Source: Lichenostomus cassidix
Taxonomy: Eukaryota; Chordata; Aves; Passeriformes; Meliphagidae
Length of the DNA stretch: 64,000 nt
Direction of reading: 5' to 3'
Assembly (NCBI GenBank): GCA_008360975.2
Contig: CM039194.1
Span: 8,604,426 to 8,668,425, forward strand
The notes beneath the pieces are model-generated. The model made no database searches. It had not been told where the DNA came from and saw only the letters and a program-made list of their open reading frames with translations. Positions 1-13,830 of the stretch are shown in pieces. The position numbers were made by a program, and so were the translations under genes. Every line of letters begins with the position of its first letter. Position 1 is the stretch's first letter.

Positions 1-1917
1 CCCAACACATGGTAAACAGTTTACTCCTTTCTATAAAAATAAACATATCTACTCTTGGAAAAAATTTCTTTCATGGTCCAGGGTCCTCTAACTTTTATAA
101 TCACAATTAGATTACTTATTGCAATGAAATGATGGCATTTAAAAAAATTGGAAAACCTGGCACCTCTGTCTTACATTGTTTTGCTGCATCTGGCAAAAGG
201 GGGGCTTTGAGAGGAACCACCTCCAGCAAACACATTGCTTTTAAAAATCCAGAGCATGATCCTTTACCCACTTTGTAAATCACTCTTCAGCATTAGAGTC
301 ATCTCAGCTTTAAAGTTCCTCCAGTCCCTGTGTGTGATACATGAGCGTGGCTGTCTCACTTCAGAGAGAGATAAATAGTGCCTGGTGGCAGCGATTCCCC
401 TGGACACGTGGCTCTTACAACAGCTTCAGGTGGGGACAGCAAGGTCAGATCCTGGGGAGAAGGCACTCTGAGGCACAGTGAAAATGAAGCATTCTTCAAA
501 AGTTTCATTTGAACTAGAAGGCAGTTGGGCTTTAGCCAAGAGGGGGAAAAACTGCGCTGCTCAGCGTGAAACCCTTTGCAGCAGTGAGTGGCAATGTCCT
601 TGTGAGGGATCTGTGTCTGCCAGGGCTGGCACTGAGCATCACTGGGCACAGCAGGAGCTCCCTGGGCCAGGGCCAGCTTCAGGCACTGGCTTTGCTTCAA
701 CTCCACTGACAGAGATCCCAAGAGCTGCCTGGTTGGGGCTGGCTGCAGGAAGGGCATCTTTATGGCTTCTGAGCTCATCTCAGGGGTGCTGAACACTATT
801 AAAAACCCACACAACAAACACTTTTCTGCAAACTGAGAGCTTCAGTCAGACTGACCTGGCATGCAAGTTCTCCCCCTGACTGGCACCACCGCCCTATGGC
901 ACAAAGGGGAGCCTAAATCCCATTTAACAGAGGCTGATTACTCCCAATTCTAGGAAAGCATTAGGATCAGTGGAAGTGTGAAAGTGGCTATGACAGAGAA
1001 GTGGTTGATCCCTTTGCTGCACTGCATAAAAAAATATTTGGAAAAGAAATTCACAAAGATATGAAGACCAAGAAATTTCTCAGGTAGCATAATAAATAAT
1101 TCCCAGTCTAAGTTTGCAATTTTAGAAATTAAATCTTAATTATAGAAATTGCAAAGAGGTTACCCATGTAGGTCTTGCTACTTCCAGAAGTTCTTCAAAT
1201 TAATTTCAATGTGTTTGCTCTACAAACTTAGACTTTAACCAGTTTCTTCAGGTGATGGGTAAAGTCCAAGGAAATTTCTTGTCATTTTGATTTAACTAAA
1301 ACCCTGCGATCTGACGAGATTGTGATGTTGACATTGCACCAGTGCTTAAGCATACAAAATCCTGAAGACTTTATCTAATATACGGATTAGTCTCTCCTTC
1401 ACCTTGTAGAGGACACATATTCCTGCCAAGAAGCACCACTCCCACAGCTACAGACCACACAAATAAATACTCTGACCAGAAAGACCCTGTTTTTTTGCAA
1501 GGTCATTTCCACATGGCTGCCACCAACCTCCACCAGCATGGGACAGGCTACCAAGGGGATGAGCAGTTACAAGAAAATTACATCATGTGAAATCTGGATA
1601 TCATTCCTGATGTGCTGCCCAACTAGTCCAGAGAAAAGAAACTCCTGAAGCACTGCCACAGCAGGGAGGTGCTGTCCATCCACTGGAGCAAGGATATCTC
1701 CCATCAGAATCCCTCCTCAGAAACCAGCAGAGCTTACAACACCTAATTCACTCAGACAGAATCCCACCATTATTTCCACCTCTAAGGCTGGTGTGGATGT
1801 GTCTAGAAAGTTTGTAGTACAGGAATGAGCAAATGTGTGACCTTTTCATGTGTAGTGCCAATGTATTTCTTTCTGTGCTGGAGAGCACAGGGACATCAGA
1901 GACAGCCCACGACCAGA

Positions 1918-1944
1918 GGAGGAGGAGGAGGAGGAGGAGGAGGA
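1918..1944 (+). repeat. (GGA)9 microsatellite
   Basis: Nine perfect GGA units. Purine-only GGA tracts can form G-quadruplex or triplex structures; on the gene strand the transcript would carry (TCC)n. Confidence 0.97.
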
Positions 1945-2740
1945 CACAGCAAGTCCCGCAATAGATACGTTTAGAAGGATTTAAAATGGTTTCTTTCTTA
2001 CTCTGGTTAGAAAGAGATCTGTGAGATATGAGACAAAAGTTACCCTTGACTTTTTCAGCTTTTCAGTGTCTATGAATTGAAGAGAGATGCTATAGGCCCT
2101 GACAGCTGAGACCCATCTGCTATTGACCCAGTATCATTTCTGAGCAGCAAAGGAAACATCTCTTAGACACCCATTGTCATCTTTTCATGAGTTATGCAAG
2201 GACGAGGCTTAGAAATACCATAATTTGCCAAAATGGGAATTGTCCATGTTCCTCATGTGCCTTAATTTGAAAACTTTTCCTGTTATTTCCACCAGAGTAG
2301 AAAGAGGCAGGTATGTTAAAAAATAGACTAGAAGGAAAAACAGAGGAAGGCAGACATGTGAAGCATGGGGGTGGAGATGCTGGTGGCCCTGGGCAGCACC
2401 TCAGGCATGGGAAAGCAGCAGGCTGGGGGATGGGATGGAATGCCACATGAGATCCCTGCTCCTGCACTTTATTAGCCTGCTTAAGGTAGGGAGGGAGTCA
2501 AAGAAATATAAATTAGCAGCTTCTGTTCTCCTCGGGCTGTTTTCCCTGCAGGGCTGTTACTGGTTTATTTATTTATTTTTAAGGCAGGCTGCCCTGGTGA
2601 TCGATGACTTGCTGATTTTATGGAGTGGGCAGAAGAAATGGGTCAAAAGAGACTGCAAATATTTATAGATTGGTGAATTGTGACCCAGGAACAATTCCAC
2701 TTACAAGTAAATGAGCTTTTTAAAAATGATTGAAGTTAGA

Positions 2741-2836
2741 GGCAGGGACAACTTCCACCAGACCAGGTTGCTCAAAGCCCAATCCAACCCAGCCTTGAGC
2801 ACTTCCAGGGATGGGGCAGCCACAGCTTCTCTGTTA
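2741..2836 (-). mobile_element. CR1 LINE 3' fragment
   Basis: Antisense CR1 text: GGCAGGGACAACTTCCACCA, then loss of the usual 'ccaggttgctc...agcc' spacing, then CTTCCAGGGATGGGGCAGCC. Only about 95 bp of the 3' region is left, so this is a short truncated copy. Confidence 0.85.
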
Positions 2837-5800
2837 TTCCATCTTACAACTGGAATAGCCAAAGACACTCAGAGAGTGCAGAATTTGTATTTCAAACACC
2901 AACCTGACACATGAGATAACAGATTTACAAGAAGTAACACATTTCAAAGTCAGCCACTGCTGGGTTTGATGGAGATGGGGCACATCAAGTGGGGGAAACC
3001 GTGCAGCCCCCATGGAACCTGGGACTCACCTGGGCTCTGACAGCAGAACCAGCCAGGAGATTAATCAGATAAAACATCAGCACAGCAAAATCAACTTGGT
3101 TACTCTGACTGATTCTTAGGTAATTCTTCACAAGAAAATGAAAAGAGTGAGGCTCAGACAGCACTTCCACTGTCTCTGTACAGGTGTTACAACTGCAGCA
3201 TTTACTGGTCTTCTTGCAGAGACCAGCACCAGTCTCCTTCACTGCACTGAAAGAAATCTGTTAGTTCAAGCAACTTAAAATGGACTTTATCTGACAGCTT
3301 TTGAATGGAATTTTAAATTAGCTGGGCCTCGCAATCCAGTTCCTATGGGGCATTGCCCACAAAAACTAATAACAAAAGCAATAATAACCATAGGAAGTCA
3401 AATATCCCCACAAGTCGTATAACTGCTTCATAAGATATTTCAGCCTCTTCTATGAGCAACTTGCATCTATTCCTCAGAGTAAATTATCCAGTGGGCTGAC
3501 ATGAGACATGTAATGAAATTGCTTTGCCACTGGCCCTGTTGATTTCTTCAAAGTTTCTTTCATTATAGGAAATTAGTGGATCACTAACACTTACTAAAGC
3601 ACTTTTTGATTCATGGGGTGCTTGCAAAGCCTGATGGAAGACCTGTCCCTCAGAGAGTGCCTGCACAGGAGGATGAAGGTGATGGCTCAGTGCAGTGTGG
3701 TACCAAGTCCTCTAGCCTCCCTTTTCCCTTCCCTCCTGCTTTCTCCTTCAAGGAAATTACACCTGCCAAGTCTTCTCCTGCCTAATGTTTAACAAAAGGA
3801 GAGCTGATCAATGATGGCTCAGAGCTGCTGATCCCCTCCCAAGAGCCAGAAGGATGAAGCTAACCTGCCACTCTATTTTTTGACTTGTAAAGCTCTTGGA
3901 CACATGATGCCTGGTGCAGGGGAAATCTTTCATTCCTCAGCGTCCGCTGTTAAAAAGCTCTCACAGAGCAGGAATCCAACAGTTCATTACTTCTATCTGC
4001 TCAACAGACTTTTGACATAATTGTATTAGTGCCTCACTGCAGGGCTCGAAAAGTGAAATCTGAAAAGTAGCTTTTTGCCATTGATTTATGTGCTTGCTGA
4101 AGACCTGTTTATGTCCTGGAATACAAACCACATTATTTGCAGCTCATATAATTTGTTTAATGCATTGCGTTCAGAGGCCACCTGTGCTAATGCATCACAG
4201 CAGTAAGTGGGTTACTCTCACCATGCTTGAGAAAGAAAAAAAAAACCTATTTTCTGAGCCAAATCCTTCCCTCAATGCACTTGTTTTCACCGAATTCAAG
4301 TCAGAGGGGGTGCAAGGGAAAGGTGGAAGGGGAGAGAAGGAGAAAGTACCAGCTGCGCTCACCTGGATGGCAGCAGCCAAGTTTGTTCTTTTATGTCCTA
4401 AGCATTGCTCTCCTTCAGAGATAATGCTGGAGGGATGTGCTGCTCTCCAGAGTTCATGCATTAGCAGCCCCTCCAGCGCCCACACTCTGAATTTCTGCCA
4501 TGTCAGTATGTTTTGCTATTGCCAAAAAACTCCTGCTTGGCAAAGAAAATGTATTTCCATTCTTTTCAAAAGCACTTTGACTCAGTGGGTGTCCACACAG
4601 CACTGCAAGATGAATGCACACTCTGTCCATTCTCAGCTGCTTTCATCTTCCATTCAGCTACAGTCATTGCATGTCAATGTATTAATTACCGTCCACAGTG
4701 CCTGTTCATCCTATTACACTGAGGTATTCAATAAACACTGATTAACATATTGGAGTCTTTCCATGAGTGCATCTTGGAGTGAATGGGTTCATAAAAATAC
4801 ATCTTAAAACAAAATAAGGAGCATAATAGCAATTCTGTAACAAATTTAGTCTCATATACATCTCATATTTTAGCAGATGATTGCTTAGCAAATTGCATTA
4901 AAAGCCACACAACTCTCTGGACCTGCCAGAAGACACATTACACCTCTGAATAGACTCCAAGCCAGTCTGCCTAGGAGACACACTTGTATTCTTTGTGCTT
5001 AATACTGCACTGAATATATACTAATGGTGAAAAAGACCAAATAATTAGTATTAGAATAAGTGGAGAAGTGCTAAAACAGCCAAAACATATGTCCATTTTA
5101 TACCTTCTTAAGCCTGTAAATTACCATATGGACTGATCCAAAGGCTGGAGATGAGTTTGGTGGCTATGAGGTGAGTGTTACAGGAATTAAGGACAGATGG
5201 GGCAGACTTTTATGCTGTTTACTGTGGGAGAATCTGGCATGAACTTTATTTTGTTGCTACAATAAACTGCAGTCCCCTGAAGAGAAGGAAGGCAACAGCC
5301 TCCACTATCCATAATGACCAAATGCCACCAGCTGCTATCACTCGTTCTGAAAGAACTTTGCCTCCAGGTCCTACAGGAATGTAAGCCCTATCTACTGATG
5401 CCTGCATATCATCTACAGATATCAGGACTGATGAGTTCTTATTTGCCTATTTAGGGTAGAAAAAGGAGTTTTGGTTCCAGCCAGTTTAATCTGTTCATGA
5501 ATCTGGGTTTCCCTGCTGCAGGAGGATGGGAGGTCCATGCCTCCCACCCCAGCCAAGGTGTCCTCAACAGGAAACCAAGGTGTCTTGCTGCAGAAGGAGC
5601 AGATTAAGGAAAAAGACATCAGCATTCTAAGAACAATAAAGAAATGAGACTCCTGTCCTGCCAATTAGGCCCTGAACAATGGTTATTTTTTAAGTCCACT
5701 GCTGTAAACTGCAGGAAATTGTAACTTTACACGTGGACTTACATCCGCAATAGTCATCCTCTAGAGGAACCTTTTCCCAGGCATGTAAACCACCAGGTTT

Positions 5801-6231
5801 TTGGGAAGATGCTGAGTAGCAGGAAACACAACATGTCATTCTGTTTCACCAATAAACATTAACAAATGCTTTTTCTCCAGCTCCCAGTTTTGTTACAGTC
5901 ATTCAAGAGGGCTATGCTAATGGACAGGTTAAATACCAAAACCAGCATTCAGCCTGGACCAGCAGCAGCAGGATGCATTTCCTCTCATCATACTGCTAAG
6001 AGCTCCATGCACAGCTCCTGAATTTTCCTGGCAGAGATAATATCTTTTTCTCCACCCCAGCAATGGGTTCCTTTAATCAAAAGCCTTTTGGGGGTAAGCA
6101 GAATGTAAAAGGGAGACATTTGTGCAGCAAAATTTTTGTAAGTCTAACTAGAAGAACTTTCAAATAATAGCTGTGAGACTTCCTATTAAAATATGCATAT
6201 ACATGTATTAAATATATGCATGTATTGCTGT

Positions 6232-6284
6232 AAGGTTGGACTTGATGATCTTGAAGGTCTTTTCCAACCTTAATGATTACATGG
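6232..6284 (+). mobile_element. CR1 LINE 3' tail remnant
   Basis: About 50 bp matching the CR1 terminal segment: GGTTGGACTTGATGATCTTG, then AGGTCTTTTCCAACC and AATGATTAC. Upstream DNA does not look like CR1, so this is a minimal 5'-truncated insertion. Confidence 0.85.
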
Positions 6285-8821
6285 AAAACAAACAACTCAG
6301 TGACAGTCCCTGACTTTGGCCATTAAGCATCAGGACTGGTGACAGCTCTTGGGTTTTCACAGATCAGGGTCAAACAAACTTTGGGGATTTTCGCCCCTAC
6401 ATGTGGACACCAGGACAGCACCCCTGGATGCACATGGAGCTTCAGCTTCAGGGTGTGATGGATGACTCCATTTTTGGTATCCCCAAAGAGTGGAGAAAGC
6501 TGTATTTTCTCCACGATTACAGTGAAGCATGAATGACATGGAGAACCAGGTCACAGAGCCAGACAGGAGAACAAAACCACAGGAAGAGTCTGTCTGGGCA
6601 GTGTCTTTCAGGAAAAACTTCAAAATCAGTCTGTATCTAAAAGCAGTTCTAGCAGCCATCAGACCAGAGCCCTGTCCTGCCACTACAGGAAATCAGGATG
6701 TGAGACAACCCTGATAAACACAGTTCATGTCAAAATACATTCTGAAAGGGTATTTGAAATGTTACCCTGGTCTTTCAAGCTCTCAGTTCTCTCATTTAAT
6801 TTCATATTTAAAAAGTGTATAAATACCCTAAGGAATCCCAGGGTGAGGATATTTTCTCTCTTTTCCCCCCCACTCCTTTTTGGTGCTTTGCTGTGCAGTC
6901 ATTGTCATTCCCACTCCCTGTTCCATCACCCGCTGCACTCTATCACACTCCAGCAGTTCTGGGGGCTGTGGTCCATAGTGCTACGTGGTGCTACACATCA
7001 GTGCTGGGTTTCAGCTGGCCACAGAGCAGGACATTGTGCCTAGTGCTTCAGTGGCCAGAACAGGACCTGTGACCTTTACTAACACATTATTCAGGTTTGT
7101 ATGATGAACAGAATGACAAATTATAAAGGGACATCTGTTTTTTCCCCTTCTGTTAAATGATGATCACAAGTTACTTCTCTAAGCAGCAAGTTTATAATAA
7201 CACTGCTGGAATATCAGTGCCTGGACTGTGGGGAAAGCTACAGGATCTGAGTGTGGCATAAAGCATGAGTTCAGTAGTGCCTGTACTTGTTTGCAAAAAG
7301 AGAAACAAAAATTCTGCAGCTGAATTTTATGTACTGCAGATGGAAAAGTTGACAGCAGGAATAGTGCTTGGGAGGCACAGCAGGGCTGAACTCCCCATTA
7401 TTTACGTCTATTGATGGTTCTTGATATTCTTTCTGAAGTTTTGATCATCAAGAATCTTGAGAACAAGCTTTTTATGCTGGTGCTAAAGGCAGATATTAGC
7501 AACAGCTGAGTTTCACCTCAAATCCTGATGCCACTGAAGCATCTCTGAAGCTTTTTACTTTTCTCTAAAGGCTAGCACCCTTTTTTATTCTTTTTGGAAG
7601 TATTAAAGCAGAACCAACCTTTGAGTTCAGCTTATCCAATTTCCCACTGCTATTTTTAAAAAAAGTTTCTATCTGGGCATTCTGGATTTGTCAAGGAGAT
7701 TTTCTCCTGTGAAGAACATGAAATAAAAGCATCTCAGCTGTGGCTCTCCATAAATTGTATCACTGCACTGGGGATATGTACTGTACTCAATAATTTTCTG
7801 ATGGCTGCTCTGGCATTTTGATTACCAAATTAGCACTGCAGCTCTGTAGTGCTGTACAATGTCAATAAAGTCTGTCCTAAATGAACTAGGAACTGCCTGA
7901 TGGACAGATCTCTGAAAGCATTTTTCACAGGGATCCATTCAAATGGGGCTGTTTCTAGAGCCATCCAAAGCCCAAATCTGTTCAACATCTCCACTGAGAT
8001 CTGCAATGAACACAGAAATTCTAGCTGACACTTTGGACACCTGAAAGTGATGGAAAGTAGGACTGATGTGTTGAGCTTTTTAAGTTGGCCAGTAACCTGC
8101 ATCCCTGTAAAACACAGCAGTTTAACATGCATAAAATTATATATAAACAGTGACCACACAGCCAGGAACAAGGAAAGCAGGGCAGAACTAGGAAATGGAA
8201 ACCAGATGAGGTCACTAATCCTGGGGAAAGGGTTAGTAAGTGACAAAACACACAACAGGAGCATGATCCCTGTCTGGATGGTGAGGAAAGGTAATATGGG
8301 AGAGGAAGGGTAATAAAGGAAGTTTTACCCTCTGTACCAAGTCTGGTCGGACTGAGGCTGTGTTAGGTAATTTTTTTTTTTAATATATTACAGAATGTTT
8401 TTGTAGGTCTTACAAACTATGAATCTGCTCAACCAGTGGAAGAAAAGATGAAGAACATGTAAATGGAGAAACAATTCAAAGCATCCATGAGGTGCCTGAA
8501 AGGGCAGAGAGACCATCCCAGCAGCTCTCCTCAGAGGAAGGCAGATTTTGAAAGGAAAATATCCAGCAATTACCCTGGAAATACAGGGAGAGAAAACAAG
8601 AAAGAAGAGGAAAGCTGCAGCTAAAATGTTCTAGACTGTGTGTAATAAAATATCTAGGAAAGATTGTTCAGGATGCTACCATCTCATGCCTTTGACTTCA
8701 TGTAAAGTCTTGGGCATTTGAACTATAATTTTGGGCATTTTTAACTAAACGACATTTTTGCTTCATGGCAATATTGCATTTGCTTCAAAAATTCTGCAGA
8801 AAATACAGATTATGACTGAAA

Positions 8822-8900
8822 AGTAAAAAAAAAAAAACAAAAACCAAACACGTCAACCAACCAACCAACCAACCCAAAAACCCCCCAAAAAACAACACAG
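8822..8900 (+). repeat. A-run, (CCAA)n and C/A-rich tract
   Basis: An A13 run is followed by AACCAAACACG, five CCAA units, and then ACCCAAAAACCCCCCAAAAAAC. It is low-complexity and all purine-poor on one strand. It may mark the decayed tail of a retroposed element, but I see no body attached. Confidence 0.9.
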
Positions 8901-9051
8901 AAAGTTTTGGTGCAATTTTCACTGAGAAGTGGCCTCTGGTTTTGCAAGACCATAAGGAAGGCATTGGAACAACTGCAATTCTTCATTCCCAGCTCATAGA
9001 AAGTGAAAATTATACTTTTTAGATTCTTAACTACATGACTTGAAGGTGCAC

Positions 9052-9187
9052 AGAGAATCATTTAGGCTGGAAAAGTCCCCTAAAATCAAGTCCAACTGTT
9101 ACCCCAGCACTGCCAAGGCCACTACTGAACCATGTCCCCAAGTTCCATATCTAACCATTTGTTAAATGGTTGATGGTGACTCAACAT
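9052..9187 (-). mobile_element. CR1 LINE fragment
   Basis: Antisense CR1: AGAGAATCATTTAGGCTGGA begins the terminal segment, followed by 'aaatcaagtccaact', 'cccagcactgccaaggccac', 'accatgtcccc' and a degraded 'ggtgactcaac'. This is a different subfamily from the 'gaggccctggcacagg' copies. Confidence 0.9.
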
Positions 9188-9704
9188 GTGTGTCTAGGAC
9201 TGTCAGCCATCCTATGATTTCACCAATATTTGTATTTGCTCTTCACTGACATAATTTTGTGTCTGCAAGGAACCCAAAATACTATTACTTGTGCATGTGA
9301 AATTGCTTCAGTGAGCATTGTCGGTGCAGATCAAATAATTTTTTGAGAAATGGTATTTGCCTAGTTTATGCGCCAGCGAGTCACTCATAAATACTTATAA
9401 ATATTTAAATATTTCAGTCCTGCAAGAGTGTGTGTAGACATTTGATATGGTTTGTACTACATCACCTCTGAAGCACTACTCCACATGGCAATTTCTTGCA
9501 TTTAAAACCAAGATTAACAAATCAATGCACCCTGAAAAACATTTTAAGATCAACAGTACATTGTCTTCTAGTGAGTTTTCTTTGCAATTTGTAGACAATG
9601 GATTTCCAATAACAACGTGTAATTAAATCACTTTCTCTTACTCAGTTGTTGCATATTAGGCCTGTTGACATTTTGCAGATGGTATCTTTGGAAATGAGAG
9701 ATAT

Positions 9705-9962
9705 GAACAAGGGGGAATGGCTTTAAATGGAAAGATCCTGAATTTAGATTAGATATTAGGAGGAAATTCTTCCTTGTGAGGGTGATGAGGCCCTGGCACA
9801 GGTTGCCCAGAAAAGCTGTGGATATCCCATCTCTGGAAGTGTCCAAGGCCAGGTTGGATGGGGCTTGGAGCAGCCTGGGATAGTGGAAGGTGTCCCTGTG
9901 GCAGTGGTTTGGGACAAGAGGAGGTTAAGGTCCCTCCCAGCCCAAACCATGCTGTGATTCCC
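9705..9962 (+). mobile_element. CR1 LINE 3' end
   Basis: Sense CR1 from 'gggggaatggctttaaa' through 'ttagatattaggaggaaatt', 'gaggccctggcacaggttgc', 'gtccaaggccaggttggatg', ending 'gtccctcccagcccaaacca' and 'tgctgtgattc'. About 258 bp, 5'-truncated and well preserved. Confidence 0.95.
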
Positions 9963-11277
9963 TATTTGAAAGAATACTGCAGCTTGGCAATTGACACTTG
10001 AGTGTGCTGATTCTGACATGGAAACAGCCAAACCAGTGTCAAGGACCCTCCCTGGCTTCCCTAAAAAAACCTGGTCTCAATTCTTGACCAAAAAACATGA
10101 AACCACAATCATTCTAACCACATCTATGTCTACTATTAGTTCTGCTAAAATTTTATTTTAGGAGAATCTCTTAATTGAAGCCATGATGCCAAAATATATA
10201 AAGTGGGTAGAGTACAAAGCTGAGCAGCAACCCTGGTTAAATGAATTAATGTCTGGGCTGAACATGGAAACATTTCTCTTTTTAGCCCAAGGCAAAACCA
10301 TGTCCCTCTCTCCACTGGCAAGTATGCATCCATATGCAATGTAACTATCCTTGATCTGAGCACTTTTAACTTTTTCCGTGGAACCACATTTTAGCTTTTG
10401 AAGCCTTTTTGCTTAGATTAAACTTGTCTTTCTTGCTACAAATTAATTCTGATTTTTTTCTTCTTCAGAGAAAACAGCTTTAGCTTTGTTCAAAACGCAG
10501 CAAAACAATTGAGACTACACAACAAACCTGATTCTGACAGCTGTTTTGGGGAGCTGCAAACAATGCAGGGCACATTGCTGGAGCCCCAAGATATATTTTA
10601 GACTTGAAGTGCAAAAGGTTTTCACAATGAGAAGAGCTTTAAAAGACAGAAAAAGAAATCAACCTTTTTCTTAGCGGAATGTGTTTCTTTGATAGCAAGA
10701 GAGGAAAAAAAGAAGGAAAAAAAGAAAATCCAAGCAAGAAAATTTTCCACATTCATGAAATAGCTACCCACTAAAATGCAGTACGGATGAACTCTCTGTG
10801 ATATCCCCAGCTGAGGCATCCTACCAGCAAAAATTACATTTCCAGGTGTAGCAGGATCATTCCTAATGCTCAAATCAGGCAGCTCACACTGCATTTATGA
10901 GCGAGGCAAGGAGTTAGGTGCTTCTGAAAACGACCTAAAAATCAAAACATATTGAGCAGGGAGATCTCAGAAGCTGATCAAAGGTACCTCCATCCTGGAG
11001 AGCGAGCCCAGAGCTCAGCCTTGCCAGTCATGAGCCTTTGGGCACTCTGCCCTGTGCTGAGCTGCTGTGTCTGCCTCCAACACACCACTGCCAGCTTCAG
11101 TCTCAAAATGCCTAAAAGCCCTGCACGGGGTCATCGCTCAGCTCTGGGAATGCTGGTGACAAAATGCTCTGGCAGTGATTTGGGTCCTTGTTGGGTTTCC
11201 CCGTCATCCCTGTCCACCCAGCTGCCACATCCTGCAGGAATCAAGCTGAATAGTCTTCAATTTCTGCTTTTTCCCTT

Positions 11278-11305
11278 GTTTTTTTTTGTTTTTTTTTTTT
11301 TTTTT
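11278..11305 (+). repeat. T-rich homopolymer tract
   Basis: Two long T runs are separated by single G residues and followed by TGCTTTTAG. Read on the minus (gene) strand this is poly(A). No retroposed body was recognised next to it. Confidence 0.9.
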
Positions 11306-11340
11306 GCTTTTAGTTTTGTTTCTGCTATAAGATTGCATTA

Positions 11341-11417
11341 TTAAATTAGTATTAATATACTAATAACGATAATAGTAACAGTAACAATAATAATAATGTT
11401 ACCACTACTACTAAATA
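11341..11417 (+). repeat. Imperfect TAA/TAG/ACT trinucleotide-like tract
   Basis: A run of AT-rich trinucleotides (ATTAATA, AATAATAGTAACAGTAAC, AATAATAATAATG, then ACTACTACT). It is a decayed microsatellite. Confidence 0.8.
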
Positions 11418-12024
11418 CCCAATAAATTGCCTTCATCCTCAGTACCTCACCTGCACACCATTCCTCAAGGCAATCAGGAATGGGCTGCTTTGGCCAGCTA
11501 AGGGAAACCTCATTTCTTTCCCGAGTAGCTCCTCTAACACTGCCTCCAACCAAACACAGAGGCCGTCGCTCCCCTGCTTGCTCAGCCGTGTTTGAAGTTT
11601 GGATATCACATCGCTCACAGGAGAAGCAATCAATGCTGGTAAGCTAATGAATTATTTCCAAGTTTGTACCAATATCTGCAGCAACATGAAAGAAAAATCA
11701 CATACCAGGGAGATTACAGTGGGAGAGGCAGAGCATGGGGCACAAACTGTCAATATTTCAGGACTATGATTTGATTCTGTAGATAACTGTTGCTACAACA
11801 TTGCTTAAGAAAACACTGCAAGCAAAACATTTTATCTCACAATATACTTGTCCAATATAATTATCTGGGCTGGACCAATCCAGCTGGAAGGAAATAGCAA
11901 CAAACACCTGACCCTACGTGCTGTGCCATCAAGAACAGCTTCATAAATAAACACTTCATCTGAACATGGATTTTACAGGTGCAATTGCTGCTGGAACAGC
12001 TGGCTTGCCACATGTACGTGGAGT

Positions 12025-12058
12025 GCATATATATATATATATATATACACATACACCC

Positions 12059-12096
<38 letters not shown>
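12025..12096 (+). repeat. (AT)n / (AC)n compound dinucleotide tract
   Basis: About 72 bp of alternating AT with CACATACACCC interruptions near 12048-12059 and a pure AT run at 12068-12092. It is expected to be highly polymorphic and able to extrude a hairpin. Confidence 0.95.
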
Positions 12097-12097
<1 letters not shown>

Positions 12098-13519
12098 AAA
12101 ATAGCAAATAGGGGTGTTTGTTTTCCTCAAACAGTATTTATTTACCATTATCACCTTGCTTATTATGAGATCATAGAGTTGGATATGCTGATATATCTAT
12201 TGAGAACAGATACACTGCTGAAAGCTCCTTCCTCACTCAACATCCTCCTCTCCCACTTGACCCCACAAGCTCCTTTTTATGTTTCATTCCCTGTTTCCCA
12301 ATGCAGAGCTTTGCTTTTCACGGGTCAGCACCAATCACCACAATTTTGGGACAATTAAAAGCTGTGCTCTAAAGTAGTTTCTAGTGAATCAGAAACATTC
12401 AGAACTCAAAAATAGAACTGTCTTATACTCCACACTTCTAATGAGCCTCTGGAGGATGGTGGAGGAGTCAGGGATGGATTGCTCCCTCCTCCACACCACA
12501 CGGCTGTGGGGAATACAGCTCCTGGAGATTTTAGGATCACTGCAGTAAATCTGGAGTGAGTCCAGCGCTGCTTCTCTGCATTGGCAGTGATTTACCTGAC
12601 ACCCATGCCCAACCCAAGCTCTCAATTCATTTTTTCATTCAAATTCTCTCTGGTTTCCCAGTCCCCAGGGGCAATGCTGGGAGAGCCCCAGGGCTGGCAC
12701 CATCCACCCTCCCTGGCTGTTATCCAGCATGTCCCTGACCTCCTGCTGAAAGTGTTTATATCTCATTTTCATATTTCTTCCTTGTGCTTTTTTGGTTGAT
12801 ATTAATGACAGGTAAAAGAAGAAAGATCTGACCTAAAACAGAATCAGGAACGAAAGAAAACTCCTTTTAAAGAGTCTAAGAGGAAGTTTAAGAGAAGAGC
12901 ACATTGATCCTGCAGCTGCTGCTGCATTCATTCCTGCATGGAAAACGTCCCTACTAAACAATATTTGTGTTGTTTACATAACAATATATCCATAGATGAC
13001 AACATGTCTCTCATCTTAGAAAAACAGCAATTTTCTGTCTACAAGTAACTTACATGCAGAAGACCATGACAAATAATGACTGGACTGAAAAAAAAATTCA
13101 GAATTTTTCTTTCAAACTCCCTTTGTAGGTTGTTTTGCTCCAGATATAACATCAGGAGAGTACTTTAATGGGCCATGAGCTAGAATTTAAGGGGATTTTA
13201 TGGTTGGTTTAATAACTCCTTATTAGCTAAACAATGTTTTCAGGATAAAGACATTTTGCTGGAATGCATGTTTTCCTTCTCCCTGACGTTATCTGTATTA
13301 CAAATTGACCTGTCCATATTGATGATGATGATCATACAGATCTAGAAGATTACACAGATTTCTTTTTCTTGAGCTGGCCTTCCACATCTGCCAAGCTGCC
13401 ACTTGCCCACTAGGGAAGATAACAGGAATGCCAGAAGTCACATGCCTAATTCTAATGACCTCCAGTCAGATACAGTTCCAGAAGTTACATCCAAAAACCA
13501 CTCATCTGAGCATTCTTAA

Positions 13520-13830
13520 AAGTATGACTCAGCTGGCTGATGTGCTTGCCAACTCACCAGACTACCTCCATGCTGATTAATTAGATGCATGCACTGCTTT
13601 AGCTCTTATGACAGCTAAGCCCTTCATTTATTACTCATTTATTGAATCTTCGTGACAACTTAAAGAACAGACAACAGACAAATATACTTTCTAGTACTCT
13701 ATTTTTGGCATGTGAGAAATCTTAAGATCATCACATCAAAAATTATATTTTTTAATTATGGTCCTGAGACTCCTTATCTAATAAAAATTTATTAATGAGT
13801 AATTAGGAGACACCTACAAGTGGTTCTTAC
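13520..13830 (+). other. Possible conserved noncoding element (unproven)
   Basis: Unique, AT-rich, repeat-free DNA with a homeodomain/POU-like cluster: GATTAATTAGATGCATGC at 13575-13592, then repeated ATTTATTACTCATTTATTG and TAAT/ATTA cores to 13804. The texture resembles developmental enhancers, but conservation cannot be assessed from one sequence. Confidence 0.25.

Noticed and set aside
356..817. 153-codon minus-strand and 104-codon plus-strand overlapping frames
   Set aside because: They are mutual shadows in moderately GC-rich intron DNA without any recognisable protein signature.
4088..4741. 217-codon plus-strand open frame, the longest in the window
   Set aside because: Composition looks random (Ser, Cys and Leu rich), no domain is recognisable, there is no clear promoter or splice context, and it lies antisense within the FSTL4 intron. 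Chance is enough in 64 kb.
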